A DNA stretch of 40,750 nt from Steroidobacteraceae bacterium (GTDB taxonomy: Bacteria; Pseudomonadota; Gammaproteobacteria; Steroidobacterales; Steroidobacteraceae): the NCBI GenBank assembly GCA_019187495.1, contig JABAQN010000012.1, positions 1 through 40,750 on the forward strand. The letters run 5' to 3'. Both the position numbers and the translations under genes were made by a program. Of the stretch, positions 1 to 8,289 are shown one piece after another; position 1 is the first letter of the stretch; every line of letters begins with the position of its first letter. The notes below the pieces were generated by a model, which made no database searches, had not been told where the DNA came from, and saw only the letters and a program-made list of their open reading frames with translations.

Positions 1-20
1 TTACGGCGAAGCAGGAACAC
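1..20 (-). CDS. 5' end of a probable type IV pilus assembly gene (pilM-like), cut by window edge
   Basis: Only six codons and two bases are visible. A GTG at 18-20 (minus strand) opens a frame reading V-F-L-L-R-R-K-like, preceded by a good Shine-Dalgarno (AAAGGAAAG, about 27-35) at a suitable distance. Known context: in many gammaproteobacteria pilMNOPQ is transcribed divergently from the PBP1A gene, which is the arrangement here, and PilM proteins often start with a short hydrophobic, basic stretch before the actin-like fold. The c-di-GMP riboswitch in its leader also fits a motility or pilus operon. The identity is inferred from position, not from homology, because too little of the protein is present. 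Confidence 0.4.
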
Positions 21-131
21 TTTTGTCTTTCCTTTTCAGCAACTTATGCCCCGAACCCGTCGCCTTTTGTAACTTATCGGCCAACTATATATCAGCGTAA
101 AGTCAAATAGAACGTGAGAACGTTCACGAAA

Positions 132-150
132 CGCCCCGAATGTGGGGGCG
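132..150 (-). terminator. GC-rich hairpin in the pilM leader, possible expression platform
   Basis: CGCCCC (132-137) and GGGGCG (145-150) form a perfect 6-bp stem with a 7-nt loop. On the minus strand it is followed by TTTCGTG, so the U tract is short. It lies about 150 nt downstream of the riboswitch aptamer and 110 nt before the probable pilM start. It could be an intrinsic or pausing terminator controlled by the riboswitch. The weak U tract makes this uncertain. Confidence 0.3.
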
Positions 151-300
151 GGTGGCCGGATCTGGCAGAGCGGTCACGATCCGTTGTGCTTTCCGGCTCT
201 GGGTCATCGCCTGTCGCCCCGTTCGAGGGACGCATCGCCTTGGGGCAGCGGGTGAATTGCGAGCAACGGCGGTCGACAGACGGGTGAGCAAGCGTCGGAC

Positions 301-381
301 ACCCGGCCGGCAACCCCGCTGTCCTAGGCTCGCGCCCTTAGACCGGAGGCTTTGCGTCCCCACCTTTCGGTGAGTTTGCCG
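301..381 (-). promoter_or_regulatory. Cyclic-di-GMP-I (GEMM-I) riboswitch
   Basis: Read on the minus strand from 380, the sequence has the full GEMM-I consensus in order: GGCAAAC; a hairpin with the GAAA tetraloop (CACC-GAAA-GGTG); GGGACGCAAAGCCTCCGG and then TCTAA; a variable stem; and CAGCGGGGTTGCCGG closing the aptamer. As I remember it, the Vibrio cholerae Vc2 aptamer has nearly the same conserved blocks, including the GNRA tetraloop and its receptor. Members of this class bind the second messenger c-di-GMP and control motility, pilus and surface genes. Here the aptamer sits in the leader of the probable pilM gene, with a roughly 280-nt stretch between it and the start codon. Confidence 0.94.
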
Positions 382-387
382 ATCGTT

Positions 388-424
388 CGCGGGCTACTAT
401 GCATAGCCCGCGGAGCGCGGGCAA
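388..424 (-). promoter_or_regulatory. Promoter for the riboswitch transcript, overlapping a 9-bp palindrome
   Basis: On the minus strand TTGCCC (419-424) and CATAGT (396-401) are separated by 17 bp and would start transcription near 388, just ahead of the aptamer. The -10 region lies in a perfect inverted repeat: CGCGGGCTA (388-396), 7-nt spacer, TAGCCCGCG (404-412). The repeat also lies about 30 bp upstream of the preferred PBP1A start, so a protein bound here could affect both divergent genes. An alternative reading is a hairpin at the 5' end of one of the transcripts. Confidence 0.45.
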
Positions 425-443
425 GACACGAGAGTCGTTTTCT

Positions 444-2903
444 GTGAAGTGGAACTGGTTTCGAATCGCAGTGGTGGTCGTGGCGAGTGTGACCGGCATC
501 ACACTCCTCGGAGCGCTCGGCGTCGCCGGCAGCTACGCCTTCCTCGCGCCGTCGCTGCCGTCGAGCGCCGACATGAAAAATGTCGAACTCGCGGTGCCGC
601 TGCGCGTGTATACGCGCGGCGGCCAGCTGGTCGCGCAGATCGGCGAGCAGCGCCGCATCCCGGTCACCTACGAGCAGATTCCGGATCTGGTGCGCGATGC
701 GTTCCTCGCGGCCGAGGATGATCGCTTCTTCCGTCACCACGGCATCGATTACGCGGGCGTGCTGCGCGCCGCCGCGGTGAATCTGTTCACCGGCAATCGC
801 GCGCAGGGCGCGAGCACGATCACGATGCAGGTCGCACGCAACATGTTCCTCACGCAGCGGCGCGAATGGCGCCGCAAGCTGCAGGAGGTGTTCCTGACCT
901 GGCGCATGGAGCGCGAGTTCACGAAAGAGCAGATCCTCGCGCTCTACCTCAACGTGATCTTTTTCGGGCAGCGCTCCTACGGCATCGCCGCGGCGGCGGA
1001 AACCTATTTCGGCAAGCCGCTCGATGCGCTCACGATCGGCGAGGCCGCGATGCTCGCGGGCATTCCGAAGGCGCCGACCGACACGAACCCGATCGCGAGC
1101 CCCGTGCGGGCGCGCGAACGACGCAGCTACGTCGTGCGCCGCATGCGCGAACTCGGATACATCGACGCGGAGCAGGCGCAGGTCGCGAACGACGAACCGG
1201 TCGCCGGCAAGCTGAATGCGCCGCTCAACGACGTCGATGCGCCGTACGTCGCGGAGATGGCGCGCCTCGAGCTCGTGCGCCGCTACGGCGAGGCCGCGCA
1301 GAACGCCGGCTATCGCATCTACACGACGATCGATCCGCGGCTGCAGGCGGCGGCCAACCGGGCCCTGCGCCTCGGGCTGCTGGAGTACGACCGGCGCCGT
1401 GGCTGGCGGGGCGCGACCGCAAAGGTCGCTCTGCCGGCAGACCGCACTCCCGCCGCGCTCGACGCGCTGCTCGTGCCATACGATACGGTGGGCAACGTCG
1501 ACCCGGCAGTCGTCGTCGCGGTTGTCGATCGCAGCGCCCAGGTGCACGTCAAGGGGCTCGGCCTCGTGACGATTCCGTGGGACGGAATCGCATGGGCGCA
1601 ACCCGTCATCGGCGAGGACCGGCGCGGGCCCGCGCCGAAGCAGGCATCCGACGTGCTTGCCGCAGGTGACGTCGTGCATGTCGTGACCGATGGCAAGCGC
1701 ACCGCCCAGCTCGTGCAGGTCCCGGAAGCCCAGGGCGCGCTCGTTGCACTCGACCCCGAAGACGGCGCCATTGCGGCGCTGATCGGTGGCTTCGACTACT
1801 ACGCCTACAAGTACAACCGCGCGATCCAGGCGAGTCGCCAGCCGGGCTCGGGCTTCAAGCCGTTCCTCTATTCCGCCGCGCTCGAGAACGGCTTCACGCC
1901 GGCGTCCGTGATCCTCGATGCGCCGATCGTGATGGACGATCCGGATTCGGAACTGGCGTGGCGTCCCGAGAACTCGGGCGGCGAGTTCTCGGGCCCGACC
2001 CGCCTGCGCGAGGCGCTCGTGCGTTCGCGCAACCTCGTCTCGATCCGCATCCTGCGCGATATCGGCATCCCCACGCTGATCGACTACGCCGCACGCTTCG
2101 GTTTTCCGCGCGCCTCGATGCCGAAGGACCTGACGCTCGCCCTCGGCACGCTGCAGGCAACGCCGCTCGAAGTGGCGACCGGATTTGCGGCCTTCGCCAA
2201 CGGCGGCTTCAAGATCGATCCGTACTTCATCGATCGCATCGAGGACGCATCCGGCAAGGTCGTCTACCGGGCGGCACCGAAAGTGGTATGCACGCAGTGT
2301 GGCGCGCCCGAGACCGAACTCGCCGCCCCGGCGCTCGATGTCCCGGGTCCGCTGCAGGCCGCCGCCGCGACGCGCGGCGGCATTGACCTCGCGCCACCGA
2401 ACCGTGTCGCAGAACGCATCGTCAGCGCAGCCAACGCCTACATCATGGACGACATCATGGCGGACGTGATCCGTCGCGGCACCGGTCGGCGGGCGAACGT
2501 GCTGAACCGCGGCGATATCGCCGGCAAGACGGGCACGACGAACGATTCGAAGGACGCGTGGTTCAACGGCTTCAATCCCGATCTCGTCGCGACGGTCTGG
2601 GTGGGATACGACCAGGAGCGCTCGCTCGGCGAAGGCGAGGAAGGCAGCCGCACGGCGGTGCCGATCTGGGTGCACTTCATGCGCGAGGCGCTGAAGGCGC
2701 TGCCGCAGCGCACTCGCCCGAGGCCGGAGGGCGTCATCGAACTGCCGATCTCGCGGGAAACCGGCCGGCTCGTTCCCGCCGACGATCCGGATGCGGTGAA
2801 GGAGCTGTTCATGACCGACCATCTCCCGCAAGGCGATGCGGCGGCGGTGCCCGGCACGCCGGCATCAACCGGCGACACGCAAGGCAGTGAGCCGCTGTTC
2901 TGA
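444..2903 (+). CDS. mrcA: Penicillin-binding protein 1A, bifunctional peptidoglycan synthase
   Basis: A class A PBP (also called ponA) that polymerises glycan strands and cross-links stem peptides in the periplasm, anchored by one N-terminal helix (about residues 5-35). The glycosyltransferase domain has the EDDRFFRHHG motif at residue 91. The transpeptidase has S469-G-F-K472 as the SxxK nucleophile motif, an SRN motif, and KTGTT at 695. The 819-aa length is normal for the family. I chose the GTG at 444 over the ATG at 399 because the latter lies inside a palindrome and the divergent promoter, and because starting at 444 gives a typical short basic tail before the membrane helix. The gene is transcribed away from the probable pilM. 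The family assignment is firm; the exact start is less so. Confidence 0.95.
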   Translation: MKWNWFRIAVVVVASVTGITLLGALGVAGSYAFLAPSLPSSADMKNVELAVPLRVYTRGGQLVAQIGEQRRIPVTYEQIPDLVRDAFLAAEDDRFFRHHGIDYAGVLRAAAVNLFTGNRAQGASTITMQVARNMFLTQRREWRRKLQEVFLTWRMEREFTKEQILALYLNVIFFGQRSYGIAAAAETYFGKPLDALTIGEAAMLAGIPKAPTDTNPIASPVRARERRSYVVRRMRELGYIDAEQAQVANDEPVAGKLNAPLNDVDAPYVAEMARLELVRRYGEAAQNAGYRIYTTIDPRLQAAANRALRLGLLEYDRRRGWRGATAKVALPADRTPAALDALLVPYDTVGNVDPAVVVAVVDRSAQVHVKGLGLVTIPWDGIAWAQPVIGEDRRGPAPKQASDVLAAGDVVHVVTDGKRTAQLVQVPEAQGALVALDPEDGAIAALIGGFDYYAYKYNRAIQASRQPGSGFKPFLYSAALENGFTPASVILDAPIVMDDPDSELAWRPENSGGEFSGPTRLREALVRSRNLVSIRILRDIGIPTLIDYAARFGFPRASMPKDLTLALGTLQATPLEVATGFAAFANGGFKIDPYFIDRIEDASGKVVYRAAPKVVCTQCGAPETELAAPALDVPGPLQAAAATRGGIDLAPPNRVAERIVSAANAYIMDDIMADVIRRGTGRRANVLNRGDIAGKTGTTNDSKDAWFNGFNPDLVATVWVGYDQERSLGEGEEGSRTAVPIWVHFMREALKALPQRTRPRPEGVIELPISRETGRLVPADDPDAVKELFMTDHLPQGDAAAVPGTPASTGDTQGSEPLF

Positions 2904-2952
2904 GACGCGCGGCCCTGCGAGCCCTGCGCAACTTGGCTACACTCACGGGGCG

Positions 2953-3567
2953 ATGAGCAGACACCAGCCCGCCCGCGCGGAGAACCTGCGGCGCGCGATT
3001 GCGCAGGAAGCCGCGCGCATCATGGCCGAACACGGTATCCGCGATTTCTACGTCGCGAAGCGCAAGGCCGCGGAACGCTATGGCGTCTACGACGGCGGCC
3101 TGCTGCCGAAAAACATCGAAATCGAAGAAGCACTCGCCGGCTACCAGCGGCTCTTTGGCGGCGCTTCCCACGCGGCATCGCTGCTCGCGCAGCGCAGCGC
3201 CGCACTCGAGGCCATGGAGTGGCTCGCCGAGTTCGAGCCGCGGCTCGTCGGCCCCGTGCTCGCGGGCACCGCGACCGCGCATGTCGACGTGCAGCTGCAC
3301 CTGTTCGCGGAACGCGCGGAGTCGGTGGCGCTGAAGCTGATGGACCACGGCATCCCGCACGAGATCGGCGAGCGGCGCGTGAAGTGGAACGCCGAGCGCA
3401 TCGTCGGCTGTCCGACGATCCGGTTCGAGATGGCGGGCGTGGCGATCGAGGCCATCGTGTTTCCGCGCGATGGCATCAGGCAATCGCCCGTCAGCCCCGT
3501 CGACGGCCGCCCGATGCGTCGCGCGAATCTCGCGGAAGTGGCGACACTCGTCGCGGGGGAACGGTAA
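2953..3567 (+). CDS. Conserved hypothetical protein, 204 aa
   Basis: A soluble, charged protein with no signal peptide or membrane segment. The N-terminal third is helical and rich in Arg, Glu and Ala (an AEHGIRDFYVAKRKAAERYG segment). The middle has a beta-rich stretch around AHVDVQLHLFAERAESVALK, and the end is a compact alpha/beta region. I recognise a recurrent proteobacterial protein often found near PBP1A genes but cannot assign a function. The fold vaguely recalls nucleotidyltransferase-like proteins, which is only an impression. The start ATG lies about 50 bp after the PBP1A stop on the same strand, so cotranscription is possible. Its TAA stop lies inside the first unit of a 7-bp repeat array. 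Confidence 0.7.
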   Translation: MSRHQPARAENLRRAIAQEAARIMAEHGIRDFYVAKRKAAERYGVYDGGLLPKNIEIEEALAGYQRLFGGASHAASLLAQRSAALEAMEWLAEFEPRLVGPVLAGTATAHVDVQLHLFAERAESVALKLMDHGIPHEIGERRVKWNAERIVGCPTIRFEMAGVAIEAIVFPRDGIRQSPVSPVDGRPMRRANLAEVATLVAGER

Positions 3568-3597
3568 ACGGCGAACAGCGGGCAATCGGAACCTGAC
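3563..3597 (+). repeat. Array of five degenerate 7-bp units
   Basis: In one phase the sequence reads GGTAAAC, GGCGAAC, AGCGGGC, AATCGGA, ACCTGAC. The units resemble those at 5311-5345, 8318-8352 and 36785-36819. The array begins at the stop codon of the preceding gene and fills much of the gap before the permease. It looks like the heptamer intergenic repeats seen in Xanthomonadaceae. Confidence 0.5.
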
Positions 3598-3645
3598 GGG
3601 CGCGTCGCAGTCTGATTCCCTGATGGACGCATTCCCTGTGTCGAC

Positions 3646-5310
3646 ATGACCGTTTCCGAAGGAGTGGTCGGCGGGGGCGGGGCCAGCGACGATCGTCGCC
3701 TCAAGCGCCACATCGGCATCGTCGGGCTGCTGTTCACCGCGGTGGGCTCGATCATCGGCTCCGGGTGGCTGTTCGGCGCGTTGACGGCCTCGCAGCTGGC
3801 CGGGCCCGCATCGATCATCGCCTGGCTCATCGGCGCGGTGATGATCCTCTTCATCGGCCTCGTCTATGCGGAACTCGGCACGCTGTTTCCCGTGTCGGGT
3901 GGCGTGGTGCGCTTTCCGCATTACGCGTTCGGCTCGCTCGCCAGCTTCACCACGGGCTGGATCACGTGGATCGCCGCCGCGTCGACGGCGCCGATCGAAG
4001 TGCTCGCAGCGATGCAGTACGCCACCAACTACGTGCCCTGGCTGCAGACGCTCGCGGATGGCGTGCCGGTCCTGACGCCGCCCGGATACGCGGTCGCCAC
4101 GGCACTGATGGCGCTGTTCAGCGTCGTCAACGTCATCGGCGTCCGCTGGTTTGCGCGCCTGAACAACCTGCTGGTCGGCTGGAAACTGATCATCATCGCG
4201 CTCGTGGTGGTGGTGTTCCTCGCCACCGCCTTTCATCGCGTCAATTTCAGCCACGCGCTCGCCGGCGGCTTCATGCCGTTCGGCTGGCAAGGCGTGTTTT
4301 CGTCCATTGCCGGCGCCGGCATCATTTTTTCCTATCTCGGATTTCGCCAGGGCGTGGAACTCGCCGGCGAAACCGGCAATCCGCAGCGCAATGTACCCAT
4401 CGCCATCATCGGCTCGCTCGTCATCACCGCGACGATCTACACGGGGCTGCAGATCGCCTTCATCGGCGCGCTGCCGGACGCGGCCCTGCACCGGGGTTGG
4501 GCCCATGTCGGCGCCAGCTTTTCCGGCGGCGCGGCCGACATCGCCGCGACTTTCGGTCCGCTCGCGGCACTCGCGGGGCTGCTCGGCCTGTCGTGGCTCG
4601 CCCTGCTGCTGTACATCGACGCGGTCATCTCGCCCGCGGACACCGGCCTGATCTACACCACCGTCACGTCGCGCATTTCATACGCGATGGGTCGCAACGG
4701 CAATGCGCCGAAGGCGCTCGCCAAAGTGAGCCGGCGAGGCGTGCCGTGGGTGAGCGTCATCCTGACCTTTGTGGTCGGACTGATTTTCTTCCTGCCGTTC
4801 CCGGGCTGGCAGAAGCTGGTCGGGTTCGTGACCTCGGCCACGGTCCTCTCGTTCGGCTCCGGGCCCCTCGCGCTTCTCGCGTTGCGCCGCGAGCTGCCGG
4901 ACCGCAAGCGCACGTTCCGGTTGCCGTGGGCGAATGTGCTCGCCTATCTCGCGTTCCTGTCGTCGAACCTGATCGTGTACTGGGCCGGGTGGGACACCGA
5001 GTGGAAGCTGTCGGTCGCGGTCCTGCCCGGATTCGTCGTGCTCGCGATCCACGAATACACGGCGCGGGGCGACTCGCCACCGCTCGAATGGCGCTCGGGA
5101 TTCTGGGTGATCCCGTGGCTCGGCGGCCTCGCGCTGATCAGCTACCTCGGCGTCTATCCGGCGCCGGCGGCCGGGGCCGGGAATCTCGGCTGGCTGCCGT
5201 TCGGCTGGTCGATCATCGTGGTCGCGCTGTTCTCGGCGGCGATCATGTGGCTCGCGGTTTCATGCCGCCTGCCGCGCGAGCGCGTGGAGCGGCACCTGCG
5301 CGAAACGTGA
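3646..5310 (+). CDS. APC-family amino acid permease
   Basis: A 554-aa inner-membrane transporter with about 12 to 14 hydrophobic helices. The first helix carries the APC signature GSIIGSGWLFGA (near residues 30-41), where the unwound glycine-rich segment binds the substrate carboxylate and amine. Length and the overall pattern resemble the bacterial aspartate-proton symporter type (YveA-like), but substrate cannot be fixed by eye. A cytoplasmic N-terminal tail of about 20 residues precedes helix 1. The gene stands alone: a repeat array separates it from the gene upstream, and it converges on citrate synthase with a 33-bp gap that is itself a repeat array. No regulator is adjacent. Confidence 0.85.
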   Translation: MTVSEGVVGGGGASDDRRLKRHIGIVGLLFTAVGSIIGSGWLFGALTASQLAGPASIIAWLIGAVMILFIGLVYAELGTLFPVSGGVVRFPHYAFGSLASFTTGWITWIAAASTAPIEVLAAMQYATNYVPWLQTLADGVPVLTPPGYAVATALMALFSVVNVIGVRWFARLNNLLVGWKLIIIALVVVVFLATAFHRVNFSHALAGGFMPFGWQGVFSSIAGAGIIFSYLGFRQGVELAGETGNPQRNVPIAIIGSLVITATIYTGLQIAFIGALPDAALHRGWAHVGASFSGGAADIAATFGPLAALAGLLGLSWLALLLYIDAVISPADTGLIYTTVTSRISYAMGRNGNAPKALAKVSRRGVPWVSVILTFVVGLIFFLPFPGWQKLVGFVTSATVLSFGSGPLALLALRRELPDRKRTFRLPWANVLAYLAFLSSNLIVYWAGWDTEWKLSVAVLPGFVVLAIHEYTARGDSPPLEWRSGFWVIPWLGGLALISYLGVYPAPAAGAGNLGWLPFGWSIIVVALFSAAIMWLAVSCRLPRERVERHLRET

Positions 5311-5345
5311 CGCCGCTTCCGGCTGCCCGCTGTCCGCTTCCCGCT
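5311..5345 (-). repeat. Array of five 7-bp units filling the permease/gltA gap
   Basis: On the minus strand the units are AGCGGGA, AGCGGAC, AGCGGGC, AGCCGGA, AGCGGCG, exactly in register. The array starts at the base after the permease stop and includes two bases of the gltA stop codon, so the whole convergent intergenic space is repeat. It is the clearest of the four arrays in this window. Confidence 0.75.
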
Positions 5346-6642
5346 ACTTCCGCTTCGCGATCTCGACGTATTCGCGCCGGCCGGGGCCGCTGTACAACTG
5401 CCGCGGCCGGCCGATCTTGTAGCCGGGCTCCGAGATCATCTCCTGCCAGTGCGCCACCCAGCCCGCGGTGCGCGCGACGGCGAACATCACCGTGAACATC
5501 GAGCGCGGAATGCCGAGCGCGCTGTAGATGATGCCCGAGTAGAAATCGACGTTCGGATACAGCTTGCGCGAGACGAAGTAGTCGTCCTTCAGCGCAACCT
5601 CCTCGAGCCGCTCGCCGAGTTCGAGCAGCGGGTTGTCGGCACGGCCCATCTTCGCGAGCACCTTGTGGCACATCTCGCGGATGATCTTCGCGCGCGGGTC
5701 GAAATTCTTGTAGACGCGATGGCCGAAGCCCATCAGTCGCACGCTCGAGTTCTTGTCCTTCACCCTCGCGAGGAACTTCGGGATGTTGTCGGCGGTGCCG
5801 ATCGACTCCAGCATCTCGAGCACGGCCTCGTTCGCGCCGCCGTGCGCGGGGCCCCACAGCGCCGACACGCCCGCCGAAATCGCGGCGTACGGATTCGCGC
5901 CGGTCGAGCCGGCGAGGCGCACGGTCGAGGTGCTCGCGTTCTGCTCGTGGTCGGCGTGCAGGATCAGCAGGAGATCGAGCGCCTGCGCCGCGAGCGGATC
6001 GACGTCGTACGGCTCGCACGGCACCGCATAGAACATGTGCAGCAGGTTCGCGCAGTAATCGAGGTCGTTGCGCGGATAGACGAACGGCTGGCCGAGCGAG
6101 TGCTTGTACGCGGCGGCCGCGATCGTCGGCAGCTTGGCGATGATCCGGTGCGCGAAGATCTCGCGGTGGCGCGGGTTATTGATGTCCATCGAGTCGTGGT
6201 AGAACGCCGACATCGACGCGACGATGCCCGACACCATGGCCATCGGATGCGCGTTGTAATGGAAGCCGTTGAACATGCGCAGCAACGATTCGTTGATCAT
6301 CGTGTGCCGCGAAATGTTGGTGTTGAACTCGGCGAGCTGCTGCCTGGTCGGCAGCTCGCCGTTCAGCAGCAGGCAGGCCACTTCGAGGAACGAACTCTTC
6401 TCCGCGAGCTGCTCGATCGGATAGCCGCGGTACAGCAGCACGCCCTTGTCGCCGTCGATGTAGGTGATGCGGCTCTCGGTGCTCGCCGTCGCCATGAAAC
6501 CCGGATCGAACGTGAAGACGCCGAGGTCCTTGTGGATCGGGCCGATGTCGACGACATCCGGGCCGATCGTGCCCGAGCGGATGGGCAGCGATGATTTCCT
6601 GCCGGTGGCGGAATCGACGAGTTCGAAAGTCTTGCTGGGCAT
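5344..6642 (-). CDS. gltA: Citrate synthase (type II, hexameric family)
   Basis: Condenses acetyl-CoA with oxaloacetate to citrate as the entry step of the TCA cycle, in the cytoplasm. The 432-aa product has the catalytic triad of the family: His267 in GPAHGGAN, His308 in GFGHRVYK and Asp366 in NVDFYSG, each a few residues on from E. coli His264, His305 and Asp362. The [16 protein letters not shown] block is also intact. The ATG at 6642 gives [14 protein letters not shown], the usual N-terminus; a longer frame upstream has no family similarity. The N-terminal domain typical of the NADH-sensitive Gram-negative enzymes is present. The gene converges with the permease; its promoter must lie in 6643-6774, where I saw no strong match. 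Confidence 0.97.
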   Translation of the reverse strand: MPSKTFELVDSATGRKSSLPIRSGTIGPDVVDIGPIHKDLGVFTFDPGFMATASTESRITYIDGDKGVLLYRGYPIEQLAEKSSFLEVACLLLNGELPTRQQLAEFNTNISRHTMINESLLRMFNGFHYNAHPMAMVSGIVASMSAFYHDSMDINNPRHREIFAHRIIAKLPTIAAAAYKHSLGQPFVYPRNDLDYCANLLHMFYAVPCEPYDVDPLAAQALDLLLILHADHEQNASTSTVRLAGSTGANPYAAISAGVSALWGPAHGGANEAVLEMLESIGTADNIPKFLARVKDKNSSVRLMGFGHRVYKNFDPRAKIIREMCHKVLAKMGRADNPLLELGERLEEVALKDDYFVSRKLYPNVDFYSGIIYSALGIPRSMFTVMFAVARTAGWVAHWQEMISEPGYKIGRPRQLYSGPGRREYVEIAKRK

Positions 6643-6737
6643 GCGCTCGATCCAGGATGCGCCCGTCGCGGAGTTGCAACGGGGGACCGCGAGGATTCCA
6701 TGGCACGCCGCCGGAATCAAGGCGCGCAAACCGCAAG

Positions 6738-6755
6738 ACCCGCCCGGCGGCGGGT
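6738..6755 (-). terminator. Hairpin after the M48 protease gene
   Basis: ACCCGCC (6738-6744) pairs perfectly with GGCGGGT (6749-6755) over a 4-nt loop, about 20 nt after the protease stop codon on the minus strand. It lacks a convincing U tract, so it may only stall or protect the transcript end. Confidence 0.3.
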
Positions 6756-6774
6756 GCGGCGGGGCGAAATCGCG

Positions 6775-8217
6775 CTATTGCACGATCTTGAAAAGCTGTC
6801 CGAACGCGGGGACCTTGTCGGGATAGAGCCCGTTCATCAGTTCGAGCTCCTCGAGCTGATAGCTTTCGACGGGCACATCGTGCGCGTACGTCGAAAGCGG
6901 CGTCTTGCCGTCATACGGCACGACCGCGATCCGATAGGGCTCGGCGAGCGGGAATTCCGCGGGCTTGAGGCCACGCATCGTTTCGACCACCGACCTGATC
7001 ACGCCGTCCGCCTCGGGTCGCGAGTTCACGGACGCACGACTCGCGCCCGCGAACACGTACGCGCTGTTGTCGCGATAGAGCACCGCCCACCGCACCGGCC
7101 CCTGGCCGTTGTCGAGCGGCGAACCGTTGCGCGTGACGATCGAATAGCCCTGCATGCCGTTCGATTCGATGGCCTCGCTGAATGCCACCGGCTTGCCCTT
7201 GAGGCGCGTCAGCAGGAACTCGCGCGGCGACTGCGTGGGCGGGCGGGCGTCGACGGTGACTTGCATGACCGTGTCCTTGTTGCGCGTGTAGGCGAGGATG
7301 CGGTCGCGCAGGTTGTCGACGGTCCAGGCGCGCGGAAACGCCATCGTGATGCCCATGCCCGCATGGTAGAAGCGGTTGTCGCGCACGATGCCCTGCACGC
7401 GGCTCGAGCCGTACGGCAGCCCGTCGAGGTGGTGCAGGAAAATCTCGCGGTTGTCGACCCAGCCGCCGGGCGGCTCGCTCGTGATCCTCGCCGCGCCCAT
7501 CGCCGCCTGGACGGTGCGCGCGTCGGGGGCCGGGTGCGACGAGAAGATGCCGTGATAGATCCGCGGCTCGCGGCCTTCACGCCGCGCGCGATCCAGTTCG
7601 AAACGCTCCTGGTCCTTGAAGACCTTGAACACGTCGGCCATCGCCTGCGGGCGATAGCCCGCCTTGGTCGCGAACTTGAGGCCGAGGCGGTCGGCTTCCA
7701 TTTCGTTTTCGCGCCCGTAGCCCTGGATCCAGGCGCCGGCGCCGAGGTTCGCGAGTTGTCCGATCGCGCCGGAACCCGTCGCGAGCGTCGCGCCGATCGC
7801 GAGGATGTTCGCGAGCAGCCCCTGTGTGCGCCGTTTCTGCGGGTGGTTCGCCGTGACGTGCGCGATCTCGTGGCCGAGTACCGTGGCGAGCTCCGCCTCG
7901 CTTTCGAGATAGGCGATCAGGCCGCGATGCACGTAGATGAAGCAGCAGCCCGTCGTGAACGCGTTGATCGAGTCATCGTCGAGCACGAAGAACTTGAACT
8001 CGGCGTCGGGCCAGTCGCTCTGGCGCGCGACCCGCGTGCCGACCTGGTTGACGTAATCCTGCATGGCCTGGTCTTCGTAGAAGCCATAGAACTTCAGGAT
8101 CTCGCCATGGGCCTTGCGCGACGACTCGCTCTCCGCGTGCGGCCTGGCCGCCGTCGCGAGACCGGGGGAGAGCGCCGTGACGGCAGCGAACACGAGCGCA
8201 AGCAGGATTCGGGACAT
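6775..8217 (-). CDS. M48-family zinc metalloprotease, probably periplasmic (BepA/LoiP-like)
   Basis: A 480-aa protein with a Sec-type signal peptide (about residues 1-24, ending ATAA). The zinc site is HEIAH at 116-120, and a downstream NEMEADRLG supplies the third ligand glutamate. The region before it (about 77-100) carries the family's substrate-edge strand. Relatives such as E. coli BepA degrade or assist misfolded outer-membrane proteins. The C-terminal half (after about 260) does not look like the TPR domain of BepA. It contains a different beta-rich region, which is common in M48 proteins of this clade. The gene is monocistronic by appearance, with rpmE upstream on the same strand about 70 bp away. 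Confidence 0.85.
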   Translation of the reverse strand: MSRILLALVFAAVTALSPGLATAARPHAESESSRKAHGEILKFYGFYEDQAMQDYVNQVGTRVARQSDWPDAEFKFFVLDDDSINAFTTGCCFIYVHRGLIAYLESEAELATVLGHEIAHVTANHPQKRRTQGLLANILAIGATLATGSGAIGQLANLGAGAWIQGYGRENEMEADRLGLKFATKAGYRPQAMADVFKVFKDQERFELDRARREGREPRIYHGIFSSHPAPDARTVQAAMGAARITSEPPGGWVDNREIFLHHLDGLPYGSSRVQGIVRDNRFYHAGMGITMAFPRAWTVDNLRDRILAYTRNKDTVMQVTVDARPPTQSPREFLLTRLKGKPVAFSEAIESNGMQGYSIVTRNGSPLDNGQGPVRWAVLYRDNSAYVFAGASRASVNSRPEADGVIRSVVETMRGLKPAEFPLAEPYRIAVVPYDGKTPLSTYAHDVPVESYQLEELELMNGLYPDKVPAFGQLFKIVQ

Positions 8218-8289
8218 GGACCGGCCCGTGGCGATGGGGATGCCGTCTATATAGCCACGATGGCGCCGGGAGACAACGGCCAGAGAAAA

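Noticed and set aside
92..373. Short open frames on both strands in the pilM/PBP1A gap
   Set aside because: They overlap the riboswitch and its leader, have arginine-rich shadow-like composition and no ribosome sites.
399..443. Upstream ATG as the PBP1A start
   Set aside because: It lies inside a palindrome and the divergent promoter, and adds 15 residues unlike PBP1A N-termini; the GTG at 444 fits better.
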